NCBI GenBank assembly: GCA_947053345.1
Contig: CAMRSM010000003.1
Coordinates: 62,001 to 126,000, forward strand
Direction of reading: 5' to 3'
Source: an uncultured Lachnospiraceae bacterium
Lineage (GTDB): Bacteria > Bacillota > Clostridia > Lachnospirales > Lachnospiraceae
DNA length: 64,000 nt
Position numbers and translations under genes: made by a program
The notes under the pieces: generated by a model
The model's input: only the letters and a program-made list of their open reading frames with translations
The model's database searches: none
Told to the model about the DNA's origin: nothing
Part shown: positions 51,114 through 59,855 of the stretch, in pieces
Position numbering within the stretch: the first letter of the stretch is position 1
Layout: each line of letters opens with the position of its first letter

Positions 51114-51996
51114 GCTGGCGCTTATAACTCCAGATATCCATATAACCGTCATTGGTATTCAGCGCATCAAGCTCCTCCATATCTTCCCTTAATATTTCAA
51201 ATCCAAAAATATCCATATTGCCCGCGATGCGCCTTAAACTTGAACTCCGCGTCAATGGAATGAACCCTTTCTGGATACTCCAACGCAGGGCAAGCTGGCC
51301 GATATCCTTACCGTATTTTGCCGCTATGGCAATAAACTTTTTGGAGTCCAGGATTCCCCTGCCCATCGGGGACCATGCCTCAACTACGATCCCACGTTCC
51401 CGGCAAAAACGCACAAGTCCCCTTTGCTGGTAGCCCGGATGGAGTTCCAGCTGGTTGATCTCCGGGCAGCCATATCCGGAGCCGATCAGGTCGAGCAGAT
51501 GACGCTCCAAAAAATTGCAGACACCGACATGCCTGATCCGGCCTTTGGATTTTAATTCCGCAAACGCCTGCCATGTTTCCATGTTCTTTTCCCTATAAGT
51601 TTCTTCCTCCCCCCTGCCAACCGGCCAGTGGATGAGATACACATCAATATAGTCAAGCCGGAGTCTGTTTAACGACTCTTCAAACCCTTGCAGGGTTTTG
51701 TAATACCCGTGACTGTCCGGGGCTAATTTCGTTTGTACGGTCAGGGCTTCCCGCCGTACCAGCCCTCTGTCAGCTGCCTCCCGTATGGCCTTCCCAACCG
51801 CTTCCTCGCTTCCGTATACCGCTGCGGTATCAATCAGGCGATAGCCGCTTTGTATTGCATTTAACACAATTTCCCTGATATCTCCTTTTAAATCTGCTGT
51901 CCCAAAACCAAGCGGCGGAAGTGCTGTCTTTTGTTCAATGTCCGTTACAACTTTCTGGCTAGTACTTATTTGCCCCCCCCCGCAAAAAATGAGCAT
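51103..51996 (-). CDS. Aldo-keto reductase
   Basis: 297 aa in the longest frame. AKR fold: LPPLGFGTADLKGDIREIVL, DTAAVYGSEEAVGKAI with the catalytic Tyr, YIDVYLIHWPVG with the catalytic His, GVCNFLERHLLDLI, INQLELHPGYQQ, GFIPLTRSSSLRRI. NADPH-dependent reduction of a carbonyl is expected. The start is problematic. The ATG at 51996 lies inside the preceding gene with no ribosome-binding site, and no other ATG, GTG or TTG precedes LPPLGFG. A G9 tract (51973-51981) lies in the overlap; one base fewer would fuse this frame to the upstream epimerase/reductase. The C-terminus overlaps the SDR remnant. Confidence 0.8.
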   Translation of the reverse strand: MLIFCGGGQISTSQKVVTDIEQKTALPPLGFGTADLKGDIREIVLNAIQSGYRLIDTAAVYGSEEAVGKAIREAADRGLVRREALTVQTKLAPDSHGYYKTLQGFEESLNRLRLDYIDVYLIHWPVGRGEEETYREKNMETWQAFAELKSKGRIRHVGVCNFLERHLLDLIGSGYGCPEINQLELHPGYQQRGLVRFCRERGIVVEAWSPMGRGILDSKKFIAIAAKYGKDIGQLALRWSIQKGFIPLTRSSSLRRIAGNMDIFGFEILREDMEELDALNTNDGYMDIWSYKRQQMY

Positions 51997-52897
51997 AGAG
52001 CCGTCTTATCCCGTCTTCGATGGAATATTTCGGTCTCCAGCCCATTGACAGCAGCTTTGACGAATCAAGCAAGTTCCTCATTTTCCCGTCAGGTTTTGTG
52101 GTATCACAGACAATCCTGCCGCGGTAGCCCACCGTCCTGCCGACAAGCTGTGCAAGCCCAAGGATGGATATCTCCTCACCCGTGCCGATGTTTAAATGTT
52201 CTGCGCCGGAATAATTGCCCATAACATAAATACAGGCATCTGCCAGATCGTCCACATAGATAAATTCCCGCATCGCCTTCCCCGTGCCCCAGACTTCAAT
52301 CTGCTCCGCGCCGTTTTGTTTTGCCTCATGGTATTTCATGAGCAGGGCGGGGATGACATGCGAATAAAGCGGGTCGAAACAATCGCCCTCGCCATAGCAA
52401 TTCGCAGGCATTACGGCAATAAAATCATCGTCATATTCGCGCTTGTAATACTCACATAAACGCAGGCACAAATTCTTTGCCATCGCGTATGCCTCATTTG
52501 TTTTTTCAGGCGCACCGCAAAGCAGGGCAGATTCTTCCACCGGAATCTGCGCAGAATTAGGATAACAGCACGCACTGCTTAAATACAGCAGCTTCCTGAC
52601 CCCGCTGTTATGTGCCGAAGTGATCACATTCAGGCCGATGTATGCGTTCTGTGCTGCAAACTCAACCGGATACGTTGCATTTGCCCTTATCCCTCCGACC
52701 CTTGCCGCGGCGAGAAAAACATATTCCGGCTTTTCGGCAGCAAAAAAGTTCTCCACATCCGCCTGCCTTGTAAGATCAAGTTCACTGTGCGTCCTGCCGA
52801 TGACATTTGTATAACCTGCCTCCCGCAGCCGCCTGACAATCGCCGAGCCCACCATACCGCCATGCCCGGCAACATAAATTTTTGCGTTTTTCTCCAT
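51959..52897 (-). CDS. GDP-L-fucose synthase / ColC-like epimerase-reductase
   Basis: 312 aa SDR from ATG 52897, which overlaps the previous stop as TGATG; GGGGTGG lies upstream. Motifs: NADP site GHGGMVGSAIVR, AAARVGGIRANATYP, SSACCYPN with the catalytic Ser, YAMAK with Tyr and Lys, SHVIPALL with the epimerase His, and WGTGKAMREFIYVDD. It converts GDP-4-keto-6-deoxy-mannose to GDP-L-fucose, or, as ColC, GDP-4-keto-3,6-dideoxymannose to GDP-colitose. The adjacent ColD-type gene favours colitose; two fucosyltransferase-like genes favour fucose. The last codons read through a G9 tract at LRGGANKY. Confidence 0.9.
   Translation of the reverse strand: MEKNAKIYVAGHGGMVGSAIVRRLREAGYTNVIGRTHSELDLTRQADVENFFAAEKPEYVFLAAARVGGIRANATYPVEFAAQNAYIGLNVITSAHNSGVRKLLYLSSACCYPNSAQIPVEESALLCGAPEKTNEAYAMAKNLCLRLCEYYKREYDDDFIAVMPANCYGEGDCFDPLYSHVIPALLMKYHEAKQNGAEQIEVWGTGKAMREFIYVDDLADACIYVMGNYSGAEHLNIGTGEEISILGLAQLVGRTVGYRGRIVCDTTKPDGKMRNLLDSSKLLSMGWRPKYSIEDGIRRLYAHFLRGGANKY
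51973..51981. repeat. G9 tract at the GMER/AKR gene junction
   Basis: Nine C on the plus strand inside the 38-bp overlap of the two genes. With 8 or 11 G the upstream frame continues into the AKR frame. Confidence 0.9.
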
Positions 52898-54078
52898 CAA
52901 TATCCACCCCGCAATTTTTCAAGCGCACCGCCGAAGATCCCGGCAAAATAATCAATCTCCGCGGAATTATCTTTGCTGTGATTGCCAATAAAGAAACCAT
53001 TGTCATGGATATCGTCGCTTGCCGTCAGTTCGCCGGAAATGCTGAAATCGAGATACTTTATCACGCTGTTGCGCGTAAAATTCCCGGCAACGATCGGCCG
53101 GACTTCAATCCCGCCCCCGGCAACCGCCCTCACAATTTCATCGCGCCTGCCCCTTAATCCGCCCCCCAGGATGACAGCGAACCCAAACCATGAACTTTCC
53201 CCAATTTCCTTTTGGATCCGCACATCCTCAAACTGCCGCATTTTCTCGCGGAAATATTCCGCGTTTTTCCTTCGCCGGGCGATGATCCTATCCATCTTCT
53301 TCAACTGTTCCGACCCCGCTGCGCCCTCAATCTCAAGCGGGCGGAGGTTGAATCCGGGAACTATGAAATTAAAGCTCTCGTAAAAATCAACCTCGCTTTT
53401 TTTGTAGATCGGACTATCCTTCGGCAGGTTCCTCGTCCATCCGTGCGCCCTGGAACAGAGCATATAATGATACAGTTCCTCATCGTCGGTAACGACCATC
53501 CCGCCCTCCATCGTACACAGATGATGCGAATAGAACGTTGAGAACGTCCCGACAAGCCCAAGTGTACCGGCTTTTTTCCCGTGATACTCCGCCCCCAAGG
53601 ATTCACAGTTGTCTTCCATTATGAGGATATTTTTTTTGTCGCAGACCTTTGCGATCTTTTCAAATTCGTTCGGGTTGCCGAGAAGATTTACAAGGCAGAC
53701 CAAGCGTGTCTGCCCGGTAACCGCCTCCGCAAATTTGTCTGCATCAATATTCAGGGTATCCTTGTCGATATCGACAAAACGCAGCTTTAATCCCATCTGG
53801 TACAGCGGGAAATACGTGGTGCTCCACGAAACCGCGGGAACGATGACCTCGTCGCCCCGCTTTAACCTGCCCGAATAGACCAGCCCGGCGACCGCAAGCA
53901 GGTTCGCCGCGGAACCGGAACTTACCATAAGCGCATATTTCACGCCGAATTTTTCCGCAAATTCCGCTTCGTATTGCGCCACACGCCTGCCCATAGAAAA
54001 CATATTGGAATCGAGCACTTCCTGAATTACGGCAAACTCCTTTTGATCCCATGTATTGTCACTCAGTTGATATCTCAT
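52897..54078 (-). CDS. PLP-dependent sugar 3-dehydratase (ColD type)
   Basis: 393 aa from ATG 54078 (GGCGAGGTGGCAAG upstream; the frame extends 45 codons). DegT/DnrJ fold: SSGSAANLLAVAGLVYSGRL, GDEVIVPAVSWSTTYFPLYQ, ILIMEDNCESLGAEYHGKKA. At the PLP-lysine position it reads FYSHHLCTMEGGMVV, so Lys is replaced by His. This substitution marks the sugar dehydratases ColD and E1, and the length matches ColD (about 388 aa) without the iron-sulfur cysteines of E1. Predicted reaction: GDP-4-keto-6-deoxymannose to GDP-4-keto-3,6-dideoxymannose, using glutamate as amino donor. Neighbours Gmd and ManC supply the substrate. Confidence 0.87.
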   Translation of the reverse strand: MRYQLSDNTWDQKEFAVIQEVLDSNMFSMGRRVAQYEAEFAEKFGVKYALMVSSGSAANLLAVAGLVYSGRLKRGDEVIVPAVSWSTTYFPLYQMGLKLRFVDIDKDTLNIDADKFAEAVTGQTRLVCLVNLLGNPNEFEKIAKVCDKKNILIMEDNCESLGAEYHGKKAGTLGLVGTFSTFYSHHLCTMEGGMVVTDDEELYHYMLCSRAHGWTRNLPKDSPIYKKSEVDFYESFNFIVPGFNLRPLEIEGAAGSEQLKKMDRIIARRRKNAEYFREKMRQFEDVRIQKEIGESSWFGFAVILGGGLRGRRDEIVRAVAGGGIEVRPIVAGNFTRNSVIKYLDFSISGELTASDDIHDNGFFIGNHSKDNSAEIDYFAGIFGGALEKLRGGY

Positions 54079-54100
54079 CTTGCCACCTCGCCTTACCGTT

Positions 54101-55483
54101 TTATTCCCCGTCTTCCTCAATCTGCACCTCCAGCAGCACGGTATCTTCCTCGGCCTGCAGGCTGTGCGCCACCCCGCGCTCGATCGTGAAAGTGTCCCCC
54201 GCAAGCGCGTCATGCCGCCTTCCCCGGACGCAGATCACCGCCCTGCCGCTTAACACCGTCCACACCTCAAGATGGTGCTGATGTCTTGTCTCCTCAATCC
54301 TCCTGCCCGCCTGAACCAGCTTTTTCTTTGTCACGGCGCGGTTTCCGCCCCCATCCACCGATATGTTCAGCACCGTATACTCCCCCCATGAGCGCTCCTC
54401 AAACATCGGTCTTAAGTCACGGTTCTCCACATATTTTTTGATGTACGAACTCTGCACCTTGTCCGCGACCAAAATCCCGTCCGGGCTTGCCGCTATTACC
54501 ATGTCGTTTGCACCCATCACAACCACGGGAATCTCCAGTTCGTTGATCACATGCGTGTTGGTGCAGTCACCGGATATCGCCACATCCCCGATTGGTTTTT
54601 CCTCCATGACTTCCGTCAGCGTATTCCATGTACCAAGATCCTTCCATTCCCCGCTGTAAGGGACAACCGCCACGGATTCCGCCTTTTCCACCACCGCATA
54701 GTCAAAGCTTGTCTTCTCAAGTTTCCCATACTGGCGCACCACGTCCGCATAGCAGCCGCACTCCACCATCGCCCGCAAAATCCCCAGCAGGTACGAGAGC
54801 CGGAACGCAAATACACCGCAGTTCCAAAGCCCTCCGTTATCAATAAATTCCTGCGCCATATGGATATCCGGTTTTTCCTTAAACTTTAGCACATTCATAA
54901 CAGGGGAAATCCCTTCCCTGTCCTGCCGGGCATTTTCCCCTGCGCCGTTTCCACCGTCACAAAAATCTTTTATTTCCTGTAAATCATTCCGGTTCACCGC
55001 CGGGATAATATATCCGTATTTCTCCGAAGGATAAGTCGGTCTTACCCCCATCAGCACAATATCCGCCGCATCTGCCTGCACCGCCTCATCCAGCATCCGC
55101 AGCATTCCGAAATACTCTCCCCCCACAAATGGGTCAACCGGCAGCACCACGACCGTTTCCCCCGGCGGGCAGTTTTTCTCAAAAAACAGGTATGCCGCCG
55201 ACAGTGCGATCGCCGGGAACGTGTTCCTCCGCTCCGGCTCAACTACCACGGAAACTTTATCCCCCAGCTGCCCCCGGATTGATTCCACCTGCGCGGCACT
55301 CGTCGCGATCGTCACCTCCGCGCCAAGCCCTGCCGCCTGCATCTGGCGGTAGACCCGCTGGAGCATGGACTCCGCCTCCCCGTCCTCATTCTTCACGACT
55401 TTCAGGAACTGCTTCGACCGGATATCATTTGACAGCGGCCAGAGGCGCTTTCCCGAACCGCCGGATAACAGCACAATCCTCAT
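54101..55483 (-). CDS. manC: Mannose-1-phosphate guanylyltransferase / mannose-6-phosphate isomerase
   Basis: 460 aa. Nucleotidyltransferase domain: RIVLLSGGSGKRLWPLSN at residues 2-19, FPAIALSAAY, LPVDPFVG, and FKEKP. The C-terminal cupin (about 385-455: KKLVQAGRRIEETRHQHHLE, VWTVLSGRAVICVRG) is the type II isomerase domain. It makes GDP-mannose. Starts 7 bp after the gmd stop. It feeds gmd, the ColD-like and fucose-synthase-like enzymes in this operon. The central region contains an extra Gly/Asp/Asn stretch (CDGGNGAGENARQDREG). Confidence 0.92.
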   Translation of the reverse strand: MRIVLLSGGSGKRLWPLSNDIRSKQFLKVVKNEDGEAESMLQRVYRQMQAAGLGAEVTIATSAAQVESIRGQLGDKVSVVVEPERRNTFPAIALSAAYLFFEKNCPPGETVVVLPVDPFVGGEYFGMLRMLDEAVQADAADIVLMGVRPTYPSEKYGYIIPAVNRNDLQEIKDFCDGGNGAGENARQDREGISPVMNVLKFKEKPDIHMAQEFIDNGGLWNCGVFAFRLSYLLGILRAMVECGCYADVVRQYGKLEKTSFDYAVVEKAESVAVVPYSGEWKDLGTWNTLTEVMEEKPIGDVAISGDCTNTHVINELEIPVVVMGANDMVIAASPDGILVADKVQSSYIKKYVENRDLRPMFEERSWGEYTVLNISVDGGGNRAVTKKKLVQAGRRIEETRHQHHLEVWTVLSGRAVICVRGRRHDALAGDTFTIERGVAHSLQAEEDTVLLEVQIEEDGE

Positions 55484-55490
55484 CTTAAAC

Positions 55491-56510
55491 CTACGCTTTC
55501 CTCATGTCATGTTCCACCATACGGCGGACCAGTTCCCCAAACGAAGTTTTTCCCGGATCCCAGCCAAGCTTCTTTCTTGCATTCGTCGGATCGCCGAGCA
55601 GCGTCACAACATCCGTCGGACGGAAAAATTCCGGCGATACCTCAACCAGAACCCTGCCGGTTTCCTTGTCGGTTCCTTTTTCCCCGACACCGCTCCCGCT
55701 CCATTCAAGCTCAATTCCGGCATAGTGGAATGCCAGGGAGCAAAACTCCCGTACAGAGTGCTGCTCCCCTGTCGCGATCACAAAATCCTCCGGGGTGTCA
55801 TGCTGGAGCATCAGCCACATACATTCCACATAATCTTTTGCATACCCCCAGTCCCGCATGGCATCCAGATTGCCGAGATACAGCTTGTCCTGTTTTCCGG
55901 CAGCGATATCCGCCGCGGCAAGCGTGATCTTCCTTGTGACAAAGGTCTCGCCCCTGCGTTCGGATTCATGGTTGAACAAGATACCGTTCACCGCAAACAT
56001 CCCATAAGCTTCCCGGTAGTTTTTTACAATCCAATACGCATACTGTTTTGCCGCCGCGTAAGGGGAATACGGATAAAATGGTGTTGTCTCCCTCTGCGGG
56101 GTTTCCTGCACCTTCCCGAACAGTTCCGAAGTCGATGCCTGGTAAAACCGGCATGTTTTTGTAAGTCCTGCCATACGCACGGCCTCAAGCATGCGGAGTG
56201 TCCCCACGGCATCCGCATCCGCCGTATATTCCGGTACTTCAAAGGAAACTTTCACATGGCTCTGCGCGGCAAGATTGTAGACCTCGTCCGGCTTTACCTG
56301 CGTTACAATCCGGATCAGGCTGACCGCATCCGTCATATCCCCATAGTGGAGGTGGAAATGCGGGTTTCCGGCCAGATGCTCGATCCGCTCATGTTTATCT
56401 ACGGAAGAACGCCGGATGATACCGTGGACTTCATAATTTTTTTCCAATAAAAAATCGGACAGGAACGAACCATCCTGTCCGGTAATACCGGTGATCAATG
56501 CTGTTTTCAT
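55491..56510 (-). CDS. gmd: GDP-mannose 4,6-dehydratase
   Basis: 339 aa from ATG 56510, preceded by AGAGAGGAATTT; the frame extends 11 codons upstream. NADP-binding [20 protein letters not shown] at the N-terminus, [28 protein letters not shown], catalytic STSELFG and [15 protein letters not shown], and DLAA-like [18 protein letters not shown]. It makes GDP-4-keto-6-deoxy-D-mannose, the branch point for fucose, colitose, perosamine and related sugars. Followed by manC 7 bp later. Overlaps slightly with the N-terminal extension only. Confidence 0.96.
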   Translation of the reverse strand: MKTALITGITGQDGSFLSDFLLEKNYEVHGIIRRSSVDKHERIEHLAGNPHFHLHYGDMTDAVSLIRIVTQVKPDEVYNLAAQSHVKVSFEVPEYTADADAVGTLRMLEAVRMAGLTKTCRFYQASTSELFGKVQETPQRETTPFYPYSPYAAAKQYAYWIVKNYREAYGMFAVNGILFNHESERRGETFVTRKITLAAADIAAGKQDKLYLGNLDAMRDWGYAKDYVECMWLMLQHDTPEDFVIATGEQHSVREFCSLAFHYAGIELEWSGSGVGEKGTDKETGRVLVEVSPEFFRPTDVVTLLGDPTNARKKLGWDPGKTSFGELVRRMVEHDMRKA

Positions 56511-56532
56511 AAATTCCTCTCTTTCTCTATTA

Positions 56533-57573
56533 TCATTTGACATTCAGGCCATGATCCAAAGTCACAACCTCCCTATACTCAAAACCATTTGCCGCTTTGA
56601 TATACCGTGCCGCACTGCTTACATTTGACAGTCCTGAAACCAGGGAGTCACATGCGGATAACGTATACACGTCACGCAGTACCTCCAAACCTAACAAATA
56701 ATGATGATTTTTCCGCTTGCCCTCAGAGTATTGCACACCGATATTCCCGTCCGAACGCTGTACATCCTGATAAAATACAAGACGATCTCCAAATTCCTTT
56801 TGAAAAAGCGTTATTGCTTCCAGACTATCGGTTGCCAAGAAAATCTGTTCATAGCCACATTTCCCCATTACTTTTTTTATGGGTTCTACAAAATCACCCG
56901 GGACGATGCGCACCGGATGGACATTGTAACCTTGTTTAAAATCGGTTCCCCTGATATGGACTCCCAGAGTTTTTTTCCCGCCAAGAATCATGTTTCGATT
57001 TTCGTCGATATAATCCTGTGTTTTTTCATTTAATTTACAATATTTCTTATATAGCACGCCGTATTTTAAATATATTTCTTCGCGGCCTTTATAGGTGAGA
57101 TTTTCGCTTCCTTCCACGCTAAACGCCAAACGCTGGCCATGACATGAAAAAATAACATTTTTACAGTTTGGTACATCTTTCTTAGATATTTCAGAAACCG
57201 GACAATAATAATATTCAAATACATTATCCGTGTTATTAACTAATTCTTTTTCCGCATAAACTCCTTTCCAGTTTATTACAGGAATGAAATGAAATTTTTC
57301 TGCATAGGATAAATATTCTAATGTAAACTGCATCATTGCAAAAAAGCCGACCATATCATGGATATCAATATAATACACGAAATCTTCCGGATAAAGCAGG
57401 CCAAAATGTTTTATCATCAAAACATCCGGTCCCTGAAATCCCCTTACATATTCCCTGAAGTCCTCATCTTTGCGGAAGTGGAGTATTCTTGCCCAGAAAT
57501 AGCCGGTTTTGCTGCCCTTGATTTTTTTCACGATCTTCCGATACAAAACATCTCTCCTTTCATCATATTTCAT
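56533..57573 (-). CDS. Fucosyltransferase-like glycosyltransferase (GT23/O-FucT-like)
   Basis: 346 aa. The GT-B-like C-terminal half contains [25 protein letters not shown], and [20 protein letters not shown], the motif set of GT23/NodZ and protein O-fucosyltransferase-like enzymes. These use GDP-fucose, which the neighbouring genes could supply. No membrane segment. ATG at 57573 has only a weak site (CACAGGGTG); directly upstream is a 23-bp tandem duplication. A TTG start ten codons in, after AAAGGAGAG, is an alternative. Product specificity is inferred. Confidence 0.7.
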   Translation of the reverse strand: MKYDERRDVLYRKIVKKIKGSKTGYFWARILHFRKDEDFREYVRGFQGPDVLMIKHFGLLYPEDFVYYIDIHDMVGFFAMMQFTLEYLSYAEKFHFIPVINWKGVYAEKELVNNTDNVFEYYYCPVSEISKKDVPNCKNVIFSCHGQRLAFSVEGSENLTYKGREEIYLKYGVLYKKYCKLNEKTQDYIDENRNMILGGKKTLGVHIRGTDFKQGYNVHPVRIVPGDFVEPIKKVMGKCGYEQIFLATDSLEAITLFQKEFGDRLVFYQDVQRSDGNIGVQYSEGKRKNHHYLLGLEVLRDVYTLSACDSLVSGLSNVSSAARYIKAANGFEYREVVTLDHGLNVK

Positions 57574-57575
57574 CA

Positions 57576-57617
57576 CCCTGTGCCGTTTGGTTTCTATCCC
57601 CTGTGCCGTTTGGTTTC
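57576..57617. repeat. 23-bp tandem duplication before the fucosyltransferase-like gene
   Basis: CCCTGTGCCGTTTGGTTTC occurs at 57576-57594 and again at 57599-57617. It lies directly upstream of the start on the minus strand and may change translation initiation. Confidence 0.8.
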
Positions 57618-57643
57618 AATTCCATACGCGTCAGACAGCAGCC

Positions 57644-58762
57644 TCATATAACCTTTTTCAGCTTATACCACAGGTTCCGTACTGCCTTGTTCCTTCGGAC
57701 TTTCATGTACAGTTTCATAAGCATTTCATGTGCGGTTCCTTTGGATGAAAACAATATTCTGTCAATCTTCCTGCACTTAATATCCATGGCAAAATCCGTT
57801 CGTATAAGCTGTTCCAGCCGCTCACAAAACCGCTCCGGAGCTACCAGGCCGGCTTGGTCGGATACAAGGTAGCGCCGTGCGGCTTCCAAATATCCCATCC
57901 ATACATCCTCCTGCATTCCTTCCAGAAAATCCCACAGTTCATCCGGATTCGCGAACTGGCTGTAATCTATAAAGACATCCGCCGGAACATATTCCCGTAT
58001 ATCACTGGCACCGTAATAGATGGGCACTACCCCGTTACAGATACAGTCGTATATTTTTTCTGTCACATACCCTTTTCTATCTTTCATGTTCTCAAGGGCA
58101 ACCGCAAAACGATAATTGCAATAAACGTCCGCCTTGTTCCCTGCAATCCCCCTGGAATTGCGGAATCCTTCCCAGCCTGCCCCATACAGGTCAAACTGTT
58201 CGTGTTTTTCATAGCACCGGAAAATCTTGTTTCTTTCCGAGTATAGCTCTTTTTCTCCGTATCCGCTCCCATGGGCAGTATAAATTGCCACCAGCAGTTT
58301 TCTTTCAGAAAACGGGATTTCCCTTGACGGTTTTCTTAATGTATAATAACCATCCGTTTGAAAAATTCTTTTACCGTCCGCCGCTTCTTTATTCCACGTC
58401 AGGATATACTTATAATATTTCAGCAATTTTGGCATCCGTTCTTTCCGGTGCTCCTTATATGAGATCTCCGGTTCTATTGCCAAATAGATTAGTTTATTTT
58501 CATATCCTTTCTTCAGGAACTCTGACACAAAACTTCTGTAAATGCTGCCTGCATAGACCAAAATGTAATCAATTTCCCCCCAATCCTTAAATTGGTCAAT
58601 GGTTTCATAGCGGTGATTTCTCTCCTCAAACCAATGCCGGACATAGGCATGCCCTTCCACCCATTGCACGTTATTATCATGCGGTTGACTTTTATCCGTC
58701 TTCTCCTGAAACATCCGGTTACCCAAAGCACCCCTGTCCCACGGAACGATTGCTATATTCAT
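57644..58762 (-). CDS. GT10-family alpha-1,3/4-fucosyltransferase-like enzyme
   Basis: 372 aa. The GT10 hallmark is YRFAVALENMKDRKGYVTEK then IYDCICNGVVPIYYGA (about 215-250), preceded by FDLYGAGWEGF. These enzymes transfer fucose from GDP-fucose. The basic C-terminal tail (MKLYMKVRRNKAVRNLWYKL) resembles the membrane-binding tail of GT10 proteins. The start overlaps the GT2 stop by 4 bp (ATGA), so they are coupled. It may also accept a colitose-type donor; not determinable. Confidence 0.88.
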   Translation of the reverse strand: MNIAIVPWDRGALGNRMFQEKTDKSQPHDNNVQWVEGHAYVRHWFEERNHRYETIDQFKDWGEIDYILVYAGSIYRSFVSEFLKKGYENKLIYLAIEPEISYKEHRKERMPKLLKYYKYILTWNKEAADGKRIFQTDGYYTLRKPSREIPFSERKLLVAIYTAHGSGYGEKELYSERNKIFRCYEKHEQFDLYGAGWEGFRNSRGIAGNKADVYCNYRFAVALENMKDRKGYVTEKIYDCICNGVVPIYYGASDIREYVPADVFIDYSQFANPDELWDFLEGMQEDVWMGYLEAARRYLVSDQAGLVAPERFCERLEQLIRTDFAMDIKCRKIDRILFSSKGTAHEMLMKLYMKVRRNKAVRNLWYKLKKVI

Positions 58763-59751
58763 TTCATTTTCTCCTTCAATATAACCACCAGCTTTATCAA
58801 AATTTCCGCCAACCGGTACGCCTTCATCCGAATCAGAAAAAAGAAAAACCCGTGTTTCTTATCAGGATAACCATATTTCAGTATCCTCTGCCGTATCTCC
58901 TCCGAAACTATCAACTGCTCTAATTTAAATCCCTGTCCCACGCAGCTGCGGAGACTCCCCCACGCCAAACTTCCCGCGTATCTTTGCAATACGTGGTACA
59001 CAGCCAATTCTCCTTTTTTCTTATTCTCTTCTGCATAGTCGTGAGCCATTCCAGATACTTTCAACAAATCAAGGCATTTCTTAAGGTTCCTGCTTCTCAT
59101 AATCGAAACCTCAGATAATCTATAATGATAAAAAACCATATCAAGATATCCAATCCTATTGCAAATTGGGAACCAATGTGCAATCCATTCCTGATCTTCG
59201 TGGAACATGCCTGACACGAAAACTAATTTTTCCCGCACCAAAAATTCCCGTTGATAGACATAATGCCACACCATCGCCGGAACTCCAAAACCATTCTCCG
59301 AAATGTAAGCCGTACCGTCAATCACTCTCCCCTCTTTAAAATTTTTAGGTTTCAGAACAGATACTAATTCGTTCTTCGCTGTGCGTTTATCACTGTTTAC
59401 TGCCAGTACATCCAGCTCACCCTTCTCCATCTCCTGAAATATCACAGGAAATGCATCCTTTTGGACATAATCATCCGAATCCACAAAAATAATATATTTT
59501 CCGCCTGCAGTCTTTAAACCGCGGTTCCTTGCCTCGGACACTCCCATATGCTCCTGAACAAGTAAAATAATATTGGAAAAACGCCCTTTATACTCTTCGC
59601 AGATTTCTCTGCTGCCATCTGTTGAGCCGTCGTCGATCAGTATAATTTCATATTCTTCCGGCGGAATATTCTGATTCAAAATGCTGTCGATACAACTGCA
59701 CAGATATTTTTTTACATTATATACAGGCACTATAACACTGAATTTCAACAT
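58759..59751 (-). CDS. GT2-family glycosyltransferase
   Basis: 330 aa. N-terminal GT-A fold: FSVIVPVYNVKKYLCSCIDS, EIILIDDGSTDGSREICEEY, SEARNRGLKTAGGKYIIFVD with SDDY (the DXD-like metal site), then VPAMVWHYVYQREFLVREKL and FHEDQEWIAHWFPI. It adds one sugar to a lipid-linked repeat unit. The C-terminal 80 residues are helical and basic, probably membrane-associated. Coupled to the following GT10 gene. Donor sugar unknown. Confidence 0.9.
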   Translation of the reverse strand: MLKFSVIVPVYNVKKYLCSCIDSILNQNIPPEEYEIILIDDGSTDGSREICEEYKGRFSNIILLVQEHMGVSEARNRGLKTAGGKYIIFVDSDDYVQKDAFPVIFQEMEKGELDVLAVNSDKRTAKNELVSVLKPKNFKEGRVIDGTAYISENGFGVPAMVWHYVYQREFLVREKLVFVSGMFHEDQEWIAHWFPICNRIGYLDMVFYHYRLSEVSIMRSRNLKKCLDLLKVSGMAHDYAEENKKKGELAVYHVLQRYAGSLAWGSLRSCVGQGFKLEQLIVSEEIRQRILKYGYPDKKHGFFFFLIRMKAYRLAEILIKLVVILKEKMK

Positions 59752-59855
59752 AATAACAATGTCTCCGTTTCTAATACATCTGTAATCATCGTTTTGGTTT
59801 TTCTATGTTTTGATATACAAGGTCTGTAAATCAGGAGTTTTTACAAACAATTTTC

